From positions 1 to 6,523 of the forward strand of contig JBBDSH010000051.1 in assembly GCA_040905045.1 (NCBI GenBank): DNA of 6,523 nt. The letters run 5' to 3'. This document shows positions 1 through 5,455 of this stretch, in pieces. Source of the DNA: JBBDSH01 sp040905045 (GTDB taxonomy: Bacteria > Pseudomonadota > Gammaproteobacteria > Eutrophobiales > Eutrophobiaceae). The position numbers were made by a program, and so were the translations under genes. The notes beneath the pieces were generated by a model. It ran no database searches. It worked only from the letters and a program-made list of their open reading frames with translations, and was not told where the DNA came from. Each line of letters starts with the position of its first letter. Position 1 is the first letter of the stretch.

Positions 1-27
1 CGCGTTGTGTGCGCTATCCGGTATCCA
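1..27 (+). repeat. Partial copy of the long palindromic repeat, cut by the window edge
   Basis: Bases 2-8 (GCGTTGT) and 15-27 (TATCCGGTATCCA) match bases 4974-4980 and 4986-4998 of the 143-bp repeat upstream of the operon, in the same orientation. The 6-nt spacer differs from the 5-nt spacer there. Beyond base 27 the similarity stops. The other half of the palindrome would lie left of the window, so full extent cannot be judged. This is a diverged or truncated member of the family, not an identical copy. Confidence 0.65.
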
Positions 28-120
28 GGCAGGAACGAAACGTAGGGGTTAATAGAAGTTGTTGAGTGGCCGCAATTCGTTCAATACAACCAGATTCCCA
101 AACAGGGTCTACGGATAAAC

Positions 121-150
121 TTCTCACACCTCACCCCTTACACCTCACTC
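121..150 (-). repeat. Degenerate 7-nt tandem repeat (consensus TGAGGNG) after the last stop codon
   Basis: Read on the minus strand, the sequence directly after the DUF4340 stop falls into heptads TGAGGTG, TAAGGGG, TGAGGTG and TGAGAAG. The stop codon TGA itself sits at the edge of the array. Short TGAGGNG-type heptad runs are common intergenic decorations in environmental proteobacteria. No function is apparent, and it does not form a stem-loop. Confidence 0.55.
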
Positions 151-1201
151 ACTGCGGCCGGGTCAGGTCGTTCAGGGTGCGGGTCATGAGATCGTAACGA
201 TGGTCGGGAAGGGTGAAGACCCAGCCGGAGGCGGTCTTGTTGAATTTGTCCGCTTGCTCGCGGACATCGGGGCCGTCCTCTTCTTCCGTGGACATGCGGG
301 ATTCATTTACGCTGAAGCGAAAAGCCACGTAATTGCGATCATCCTTGCGGACGGCTTGCACCTCCGTTACCAGACCGTCGAATGTTCGGATGGTTGCCCG
401 GACGTGATCGCCGGGAAACGTGAAGTCCTCCGCCGAGGCGACATTGAGGGCAAAGGTGTTTTCCAGAACCGTGCCCATGCGTGTCAGGATGATCTCCGAT
501 TGCGGTTTCCGTCCTTCGGGCACCGGCTCGACGCTGAAGCCATCGCCCTTTTCCTCGCGCGAGACGGTGACGGTTTCCCCGTCCGGATGCCGGATAACCA
601 TGGACCGGATACGGTCCGGCGCAATACTGAAGAGACGTTGATTGAACCAGTCGGTGATCTGGCTGGTAACGGTCAGCTGCCCCTCCACCAGCAGGGATTG
701 GTCCTGATCCGGCAGGCGCACATAGAGCCCGTCCTTGTCCGGTGAAGCGGCGTCGCGCCGGGATTTGCCGACGATGAGCTCGGCCAGGGTCTGCCCGCTA
801 TCATCCTTTAATACCAGCAAGTGCGAAGCGGCGCCGGGACTGTCCGGATCCTCCACCCCCAGGCGCGGATACAGTTCCGGGTTGCGTGTTTTTTGCTCGA
901 CGATGCGCAGCGTGGTCATGCCCACCAGCAGCGGCTTCAGCCGGTCAAAGTCGGCCGGGTAGCCGCCGGCCTCCTTCACGGACCAGCCGATGTCCTGTTT
1001 CAGCAGGGTGACCGTTCGTCCCTGGCCGCGGATGATCACTTCACTGGTATTGTTGATGGTGTCTTTCAGTTCCGGAAACAACAGTGTTTTTTCCTTGCCG
1101 CTCTGGGGCGCCCGGGACAGGCTGGCGGCAACGGCGACGATGATGATAATGAGGGTGACTGCCGCGAGGATGACGAGATTGCGCGTACGCATCCCGGCCA
1201 T
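149..1201 (-). CDS. Membrane-anchored DUF4340 domain protein of a Gld-type ABC operon
   Basis: A 350-residue protein with one N-terminal membrane segment at about residues 8-27, preceded by two arginines. The rest is expected to face the periplasm. The body has typical DUF4340 features: a GW-V segment followed by YPADFDRL (about 72-88), ELYPRLGV (109-116), GLYVRLPDQ (158-166), an ITDWFNQRLFSI segment (182-193), and a C-terminal GWVFTLPDHRYD stretch (326-337). Such proteins are usually encoded beside GldG-family genes and are thought to be accessory to that ABC system; no reaction is known. The ATG overlaps the GldG stop by one base (TGATG). A clean GGAGG at 1210-1214, eight bases upstream, supports this start over the Met at residue 4. 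It is the last gene of the operon. Family assignment is firm; function is unknown. Confidence 0.88.
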   Translation of the reverse strand: MAGMRTRNLVILAAVTLIIIIVAVAASLSRAPQSGKEKTLLFPELKDTINNTSEVIIRGQGRTVTLLKQDIGWSVKEAGGYPADFDRLKPLLVGMTTLRIVEQKTRNPELYPRLGVEDPDSPGAASHLLVLKDDSGQTLAELIVGKSRRDAASPDKDGLYVRLPDQDQSLLVEGQLTVTSQITDWFNQRLFSIAPDRIRSMVIRHPDGETVTVSREEKGDGFSVEPVPEGRKPQSEIILTRMGTVLENTFALNVASAEDFTFPGDHVRATIRTFDGLVTEVQAVRKDDRNYVAFRFSVNESRMSTEEEDGPDVREQADKFNKTASGWVFTLPDHRYDLMTRTLNDLTRPQ

Positions 1202-3051
1202 CAGACGTACCTCCGGCGGCGGATAATACCGGTGATGACGGCGATGATGCCGATCAGCAGCGGTATCAGGCCGATGTTGATGAACTTCAGGCGATTGCCC
1301 AGCCGCTCGATGTTTTTCTGCAGTTCATGCTGCACGGCGCGCAGTTCCTTGCGGGTCTGCAGCTGTTCCTGGCGGAAGCGTTCGATCTCTTCGGTCTGTT
1401 TCTGGGTGAGGATGGCGTCTCCGCCCGTGCCCTCGCGCTGCAGTTCCATGATCTTGCGTTCGGTTTCCTCCAGCTTCGCCTGCAGTTCCTGTTCGCGGGC
1501 GCGGAACTGCTCCTCGGCCTTGCGGCGGATTTCCTCCACCACCTTGAACGGCCGCTCGTAATCGCCGCGGCTGCGCAGGCTGATAAGGTCGGTGTTGCCG
1601 GACAGGTTCTCCAGGGAATTGACCACGAAGTCGCCGTTGTCGGCGATGACCTGCGGCACATCGATACCGAACATGCGCTGCGGCCGGGTCCAGAACATGT
1701 CGGCAAGGATATCGGTGTCGGCAACGACGATGGCATTGAGCTCGCCCTCGGCGACGTGCTCGGCGTCAGTCTCGACGGTTTCTCCGGCATCATCCGCGGG
1801 CGGCCCGTTGGGGAAGGAGGACGGCACCGTGCCGCTGAGGCGCGCCGCCAGGGTCAGGCGTTCGCCGCCGGATTCAAAGTTGCTGCGGATAACACTCGGG
1901 TCACGCTGGAACAGGATCAGGTCCCGCTCCAGCATCATGGCTTCGGTACTGGTCCGGATCAGCGGTGTCATGGTGACCGCCGCGTCTTCCAATGTCCGCA
2001 GGATGCCGGCGGTGGCCATGTGGATCAGTTTCAGTTCGCTGGTGGCGAAATCCTCGCGGCTCAGGTTTGATTCGTCCAGTTTCAGCCAGGGCAGGTAATC
2101 GATCTCCTGCGGACCGCGGGCGCCGCGCGTCTGCACGCGCATGGCCGCATTGATATCGGCGGCGAGTTTCTGATCCACCATCTCGACGCCCCAGGTCTCG
2201 AACAGCGCCTCCGGATCCGAATCCATATCCGGCAGTACCTGCGGATTGTCGGGGTCGGGCTGGGCGTCGTCCTGCTCGGCCAGGGGATCGACAAAGAAGA
2301 TGGCCCGGCCGCCGTTCAGCAGGAATTGATCGATGGCGTATTCCGTTTGCGTGTCCAGGTCCTTGGGGTGCACCACCATGAGTACGTCAATGCCCCGTAT
2401 GCGCTCGACATTCGCGCCCAGGTCTTCCACCTGGAAGAATTCGCCGATGGGTTCAAGAATGGCCCACGGCTCCGATTCCTCGCCGCCGAACAGGGGCAGG
2501 GAGCTGATGATGCCGACGCTGCGCTTGTCGGGGTTGGCCAGGTTATAGATGAGCTTGGTGACGTCGTATTCCAGCGAGGCGGCCTCGTCGGTCTTGAAGA
2601 AGGGGATCACCTCTTTGTCGTCGGTGGAATTGGTGCCCACCAGGCCCAGGTAAGCGCGATTGCCGGCCTGGTTGACCGCGATACCGTTGAGGCCGTTGGC
2701 CACCGCCTCGTCTTCCGCTTCCGAGAACGGTTCCGGTTCGATGACGTTCAATTCCAGTTTGCCGCCGGAACGGGCGGCGTATTCCTCCAGCAGATCGCGG
2801 ACGCGGGTGGCGTAATTCATGAGCTGCGGGTAGTCGGTCAGCAACCCGCGCGAGAAATAGAAATCCAGCGTCACGGGTTCGTCCAGCGAACGGACGATAT
2901 TGATGGTGCCGTCGGACAGGGTGAACAGCTTGTTCTCGGTCAAATCCAGACGGAAGCTGGTCAGGGTGGTATTGACCAGGATGATCACGCCGAGCGCCAG
3001 AAGGGCGGCGAGGAGTAAACCGGTGCTGGAAATGAGCCTGCGCTGGTTCAT
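1201..3051 (-). CDS. gldG: GldG-family auxiliary protein of an ABC transport system
   Basis: A 616-residue protein from the ATG at 3049-3051. An overlapping GTG at 3055-3057 would add two residues, but the AAGGCGAG upstream sits nine bases from the ATG and only three from the GTG, so I prefer the ATG. Layout: an N-terminal membrane helix (about 9-28), the family hallmark DLTENKLFTLSDGT (about 36-49), a large extracytoplasmic ABC_transp_aux-type region with FLLNGGRAIFFVDPLAE (about 243-259) and NGDFVVNSLENLSGN (about 472-486), a charged coiled coil interrupted by a Gly-rich break (about 502-586), and a C-terminal membrane helix (about 590-610) ending in RRRR. Both ends are therefore anchored and the middle projects outward. 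In Bacteroidetes, GldG works with GldA and GldF and is required for gliding. Here the role is unknown, and the symbol marks family only. Confidence 0.88.
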   Translation of the reverse strand: MNQRRLISSTGLLLAALLALGVIILVNTTLTSFRLDLTENKLFTLSDGTINIVRSLDEPVTLDFYFSRGLLTDYPQLMNYATRVRDLLEEYAARSGGKLELNVIEPEPFSEAEDEAVANGLNGIAVNQAGNRAYLGLVGTNSTDDKEVIPFFKTDEAASLEYDVTKLIYNLANPDKRSVGIISSLPLFGGEESEPWAILEPIGEFFQVEDLGANVERIRGIDVLMVVHPKDLDTQTEYAIDQFLLNGGRAIFFVDPLAEQDDAQPDPDNPQVLPDMDSDPEALFETWGVEMVDQKLAADINAAMRVQTRGARGPQEIDYLPWLKLDESNLSREDFATSELKLIHMATAGILRTLEDAAVTMTPLIRTSTEAMMLERDLILFQRDPSVIRSNFESGGERLTLAARLSGTVPSSFPNGPPADDAGETVETDAEHVAEGELNAIVVADTDILADMFWTRPQRMFGIDVPQVIADNGDFVVNSLENLSGNTDLISLRSRGDYERPFKVVEEIRRKAEEQFRAREQELQAKLEETERKIMELQREGTGGDAILTQKQTEEIERFRQEQLQTRKELRAVQHELQKNIERLGNRLKFINIGLIPLLIGIIAVITGIIRRRRYV

Positions 3052-3056
3052 GATCA

Positions 3057-3791
3057 CTATCTCGCCTTGGTGGATTCGATGGCAATGATGTTGGCGTACA
3101 GCCAGAAAGCGATGAGTACCGCAAAGTAGACAATATCACGCAGGTCAATCACCCCTTTCTGGATGGAATTGAAGTGCGTCAGGAAACTCAGGGACGCAAT
3201 GGCGTCCACCAGCATCTGCGGCGCCCAGCCGGTGAAGAAATCCAGCACCACCGGGAAGCCGCTGAGCACGAACAGGAAACAGACCACGACGCTGATGACG
3301 AAGGCGATGACCTGGCTGCGGGTCAGGGCGGAGATGCAGGAGCCGATGGCCAGGAAGCCGCCCGCCATGAGGAAGCTGCCGATGTAACCGGCAACGATGA
3401 CCGTGTTATCCGGATCGCCCAGGTAATTGACCGTCAGCCACATGGGGAATGTGAGCAGCAGGGCGACGCCGCTGAAAATCCACGCGGCCAGGAATTTGCC
3501 GATCACGGCATCCGTGAGGGAGATCGGCAAGGTCATCAGCAATTCGATGGTGCCGCTCTTGCGCTCCTCCGACCACAGACGCATGGAAATGGCCGGGATC
3601 AGGAACAGATAGAGCCAGGGATGGAACCGGAAAAAGGGTTCCAGGTCGGCCTGGCCGCGTTCGTAAAAGGCGCCGATGTAAAAGGTGAAGACGCCGGTCA
3701 GGAACAGGAAGATGACAATGAAGACATAGGCAACCGGCGTCGAGAAATAGCCGTACAGCTCCCGCTTCATGATGGCCTTGATGTTCTTCAT
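3057..3791 (-). CDS. gldF: ABC-2 type permease, GldF-like
   Basis: A 244-residue integral membrane protein with about six hydrophobic helices (roughly 18-40, 58-71, 98-120, 131-155, 161-182 and 219-238). It belongs to the ABC-2 permease group that includes GldF and NosY. Diagnostic is the cytoplasmic motif MRLWSEERKSGTIELLMTLP (70-89) after the second helix, which in this group precedes the segment thought to contact the ATPase. The N-terminal MKRELYGYFSTPVAYVF is also typical of GldF. Its ATG overlaps the ATPase stop in an ATGA (3788-3791), which implies coupled translation. It ends in a TAG at 3057-3059 next to the GldG start. It should form the membrane channel or force-transmitting part of the complex. 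Substrate is unknown. No defects seen. Confidence 0.9.
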   Translation of the reverse strand: MKNIKAIMKRELYGYFSTPVAYVFIVIFLFLTGVFTFYIGAFYERGQADLEPFFRFHPWLYLFLIPAISMRLWSEERKSGTIELLMTLPISLTDAVIGKFLAAWIFSGVALLLTFPMWLTVNYLGDPDNTVIVAGYIGSFLMAGGFLAIGSCISALTRSQVIAFVISVVVCFLFVLSGFPVVLDFFTGWAPQMLVDAIASLSFLTHFNSIQKGVIDLRDIVYFAVLIAFWLYANIIAIESTKAR

Positions 3792-4558
3792 GACTGCCCC
3801 GGCGCCCCCTGTTTTTCGTAATACTCGGTGGTCAGTTGCCGGAAGGCGTCGTCGATGTTGCCGGTATCGGCCCGGGCGCGCAGTTCCGCCGGCGTGCCGT
3901 CGAACAGCAGTTGCCCCGCGGCGATAATAATGGCTCGGTCGCAGACCGCGTCCACTTCCTCGAGGATATGGGTGGAGATAATGATGGCCTTGTCCCTCGC
4001 CATCTCCTTGATCAGGCTGCGCACCTCGTGTTTCTGATTGGGATCCAGTCCGTCCGTGGGCTCGTCCATGATCAGCACTTCCGGATCGTGCATGATGGTC
4101 TGGGCCACGCCGACGCGGCGCTTGAAGCCCTTGGATAATGTCTCGATGGACTGGTGCAGCACCGGTTCCAGATGCACCTCTTTAATGACCGCGTCCAGGC
4201 GCTCCCGGCGCTTCTCGCCGTGCAGGCCGCGGATCTCGGCGATGAAATTGAGAAAACTGATCACCGTCATCTCGCCGTAGGACGGCGCGCCCTCGGGCAG
4301 ATAACCGATGGTGGATTTGACCGTGATGGGATCGACGGCCACGTCCACGCCGTTGACATTGACCGAGCCGCCGGTGGGCTCCAGGAAGCCGCTGATCATC
4401 TTCATGGTGGTGGACTTGCCGGCGCCGTTGGGCCCCAGGAAGCCGAGCACCTCGCCTTTATAGACGGAAAAGGAGATATCCCGGACCGCGTGCAGGGGGC
4501 CGAAACGCTTGTCCAGATGCAGAACTTCGATTGCGGGTGTCGGGGTTTCCGATGTCAT
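3788..4558 (-). CDS. gldA: ABC transporter ATP-binding protein, GldA-like
   Basis: A 256-residue cytoplasmic ATPase with all core motifs. Walker A is GPNGAGKST (42-50), the signature is LSKGFKRRVGVAQ (141-153), Walker B with the catalytic Glu is VLIMDEP (161-167), the D-loop is LDP (171-173), and the switch His is in STHILEE (H197). The Q-loop position reads IGYLPEG, with Glu instead of Gln, as is common in the GldA/NosF branch of ABC-2 ATPases. The reading frame is open upstream to 4735, but the extra 59 residues show no ABC character, and family members begin close to the EVLHLDKRFG strand. I therefore take the ATG at 4556-4558, although its Shine-Dalgarno is weak. This is the first gene of the operon; it overlaps the permease by four bases and should power it by ATP hydrolysis. 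The gld symbol denotes homology, not gliding. Confidence 0.9.
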   Translation of the reverse strand: MTSETPTPAIEVLHLDKRFGPLHAVRDISFSVYKGEVLGFLGPNGAGKSTTMKMISGFLEPTGGSVNVNGVDVAVDPITVKSTIGYLPEGAPSYGEMTVISFLNFIAEIRGLHGEKRRERLDAVIKEVHLEPVLHQSIETLSKGFKRRVGVAQTIMHDPEVLIMDEPTDGLDPNQKHEVRSLIKEMARDKAIIISTHILEEVDAVCDRAIIIAAGQLLFDGTPAELRARADTGNIDDAFRQLTTEYYEKQGAPGQS

Positions 4559-4612
4559 TGTCGATTTCTTGGTCTTGTTGTTGGCGACTGCCCGGACATC
4601 ACGAGCCGCGAA

Positions 4613-4641
4613 TATTTTGCACAAGTAAAAGGAGCAATCAA
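4613..4641 (-). promoter_or_regulatory. Weak candidate sigma-70-like promoter of the ABC operon
   Basis: On the minus strand TTGATT (4636-4641) resembles a -35 box and is followed 17-18 bases later by an A/T-rich AAAATAT (about 4612-4618) in an otherwise GC-rich region. The -10 match is poor, at most three of six bases. The placement would give a leader of about 45-50 bases before the ATPase ATG and would exclude the upstream in-frame codons from the protein. This is position and composition only; I cannot exclude chance. Confidence 0.22.
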
Positions 4642-4712
4642 CTCCCATAGACAGGGATAAGCAGACGAGGTTCCACATCCTGCCACAGATTCGGCGGCGA
4701 TCATACCGGTCC

Positions 4713-4751
4713 GGCTGCTCACCGTAAGCAGCCAACCTTCAGGGTTTGGCT
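4713..4751 (-). other. Two overlapping, mutually exclusive hairpins upstream of the ABC operon
   Basis: GGCTGCT (4713-4719) pairs with AGCAGCC (4727-4733) around a 7-nt loop. AGCCAACC (4730-4737) pairs with GGTTTGGCT (4743-4751) with one bulged T. They share bases 4730-4733, so only one can form at a time. There is no T-tract after either on the minus strand, so neither is a standard terminator. They could be worn intergenic repeats or a leader structure if transcription starts further upstream. Confidence 0.4.
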
Positions 4752-4767
4752 ATGGAGTGAAGCCATG

Positions 4768-4795
4768 GTTGTGGGAGGCGCGCCCTCGCGCCGAA
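4768..4795. repeat. Short REP-like hairpin (GTGGGAGGCGCG type)
   Basis: TTGTGGGA is followed by a perfect six-pair GC stem, GGCGCG (4777-4782) and CGCGCC (4787-4792), around the loop CCCT. A TGTGGGAG head followed by a GC hairpin resembles a widespread REP-like element of gammaproteobacteria. That assignment comes from general knowledge of the motif; the sequence itself shows only one copy here. Confidence 0.5.
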
Positions 4796-4832
4796 TATCA
4801 ATGCCGGTTGGCTTGCAGGAAGCTCAGTAGCG

Positions 4833-4864
4833 GTAGCCCGGATGCAGCGCAGCGGAATCCGGGA
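4833..4864 (+). repeat. REP-like palindrome with GTAG foot, copy 1
   Basis: GTAG (4833-4836) is followed by a seven-pair stem CCCGGAT (4837-4843) / ATCCGGG (4857-4863) enclosing an AGCGCAGCG-containing loop. A GTAG tetranucleotide at the foot of an imperfect hairpin is the classic architecture of REP elements mobilised by RAYT-type (TnpA-REP) transposases. The same 32 bases recur at 5097-5128 with one difference (C4845 versus A5109). No RAYT gene is present in the window. Confidence 0.7.
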
Positions 4865-4893
4865 GGACTGACTACGGAACCTTCAGGAATCGC

Positions 4894-4930
4894 AGGGCGG
4901 GTAGAGCGCCCTAGCCCGAAACTCACCGGA
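4894..4930. repeat. Degenerate hairpin repeat (GGGTAGAGCGC type)
   Basis: AGGGCG (4894-4899) and CGCCCT (4907-4912) form a six-pair stem around GGTAGAG. The run GGGTAGAGCGC, then AGC, then GAAACTCACC resembles, with small insertions, the common gammaproteobacterial intergenic motif GGGTAGAGCGCAGC-GAAACCCACC. The hairpin is seen directly. Membership of that motif family is my inference from memory. Confidence 0.35.
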
Positions 4931-4950
4931 GGCGGGAAGAGTGGTCCGTA

Positions 4951-5093
4951 GGAAAAGCCCGTCATACCGGAAAGCGTTGTCTGCTTATCCGGTATCCATA
5001 CCCCTTCTGAACCTTGCCTGGATGCCGGATAGGCCTGAACAGCGGCCCCGGCTTAATACATACCGGGGCAGGCTCTTCCGGCATGACGTAGTA
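4951..5093 (+). repeat. 143-bp perfect direct repeat, copy 1
   Basis: Identical base for base to 5296-5438, an offset of 345. The match extends as CCGT (4946-4949) just outside the left end with one mismatch. It contains two palindromic modules. The first is ATACCGG (4964-4970) / CCGGTAT (4989-4995) with an inner AAGC/GCTT stem. The second is ATGCCGGA (5022-5029) / TCCGGCAT (5077-5084) enclosing GCCCCGG (5045-5051) / CCGGGGC (5063-5069). The unit begins near GTCATACCGG and ends CCGGCATGACG, so the ends themselves are roughly inverted (GTCAT-CCGG / CCGG-ATGAC). There is no gene inside; this looks like a non-autonomous palindromic element. Confidence 0.9.
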
Positions 5094-5096
5094 GTG

Positions 5097-5128
5097 GTAG
5101 CCCGGATGAAGCGCAGCGGAATCCGGGA
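5097..5128 (+). repeat. REP-like palindrome with GTAG foot, copy 2
   Basis: GTAG (5097-5100), CCCGGAT (5101-5107) and ATCCGGG (5121-5127) repeat the element at 4833-4864 with one base change in 32, in the same orientation. It begins only three bases after the end of the 143-bp repeat copy 1. Its offset from copy 1 of the REP is 264, not the 345 of the long repeats, so the two repeat pairs did not arise in one duplication. Confidence 0.7.
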
Positions 5129-5180
5129 AGAATGCGATTGACTGAACAGCGCCGGATCGGGAAAGACACATTATTTATTA

Positions 5181-5231
5181 CTCTGTGTTCCTCTGTGTCC
5201 CTGGATCAAGTCCAGGGCAGGCTCTCTGTGG
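5181..5231 (-). repeat. CACAGAG motif cluster interrupted by a small palindrome
   Basis: CTCTGTG occurs at 5181-5187, 5191-5197 and 5224-5230; on the minus strand this reads CCACAGAG, then ACACAGAG, then ACACAGAG. Clusters of this CCACAGAG(N)ACACAGAG type are a recognisable dispersed intergenic motif in environmental bacteria. Between the second and third units lies a palindrome CCCTGGA (5199-5205), loop TCAAG, TCCAGGG (5211-5217). Bases 5215-5225 (GGGCAGGCTCT) are also found in the 143-bp repeat at 5066-5076. Confidence 0.6.
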
Positions 5232-5297
5232 CTAGCTTTTATAATGCGCCGCAATCACCACCTCCGTAACACACGCCTTCAGCCCGCGGGCCGTGGG
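5232..5297 (-). pseudogene. Relic of the 3' end of a second M20 peptidase gene
   Basis: Read on the minus strand from 5297 these 22 codons give PTARGLKACVTEV then VIAAHYKS and a TAG stop at 5232-5234. The intact neighbouring M20 peptidase ends PTAKKLTACVAEV then IARHFEN and TAA. With one gap, 12 of 20 residues are identical, including the whole PTA, ACV and EV groups, and the relic ends at the equivalent place. DNA differences fall throughout the codons, so this is an old paralogue and not a fresh copy. Homology begins exactly where the second 143-bp repeat ends (about 5296). The rest of the gene is absent. The relic stop and the intact gene's stop are both followed immediately by CCACAG. It is not expected to be translated. 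Confidence 0.75.
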
Positions 5298-5438
5298 AAA
5301 AGCCCGTCATACCGGAAAGCGTTGTCTGCTTATCCGGTATCCATACCCCTTCTGAACCTTGCCTGGATGCCGGATAGGCCTGAACAGCGGCCCCGGCTTA
5401 ATACATACCGGGGCAGGCTCTTCCGGCATGACGTAGTA
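5296..5438 (+). repeat. 143-bp perfect direct repeat, copy 2
   Basis: Identical to 4951-5093, with the same two palindromic modules: ATACCGG (5309-5315) / CCGGTAT (5334-5340), and ATGCCGGA (5367-5374) / TCCGGCAT (5422-5429). It lies 17 bases downstream of the M20 peptidase stop codon and abuts the M20 gene relic on its other side. As RNA from the peptidase gene it could form stable stem-loops at the 3' end, but there is no following T-tract. Confidence 0.9.
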
Positions 5439-5455
5439 CTTTCTTTGCACTGTGG

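Noticed and set aside
58..90. Intrinsic terminator downstream of the ABC operon (GTTGT / ACAAC stem)
   Set aside because: The stem is short, AT-rich and bulged around a long loop, and no T-tract follows on the minus strand.
1327..3821. Long plus-strand open frames opposite the GldG and permease genes
   Set aside because: They mirror the codon structure of strongly supported minus-strand genes in GC-rich DNA and show no recognisable domains.
4559..4735. N-terminal extension of the ABC ATPase to a 315-residue protein
   Set aside because: The extra residues show no ABC domain character, family members start near the first strand, and a candidate promoter lies inside the extension.
5022..5084. 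Repeat hairpins as rho-independent terminators of the M20 gene
   Set aside because: The stems are strong, but none is followed by a run of T on the minus strand; any effect on transcript ends would be incidental.
4951..5438. CRISPR array or attachment sites of an integrated element
   Set aside because: Only two copies of a long palindromic unit occur, with no short regular spacers, no cas genes and no integrase or tRNA nearby.
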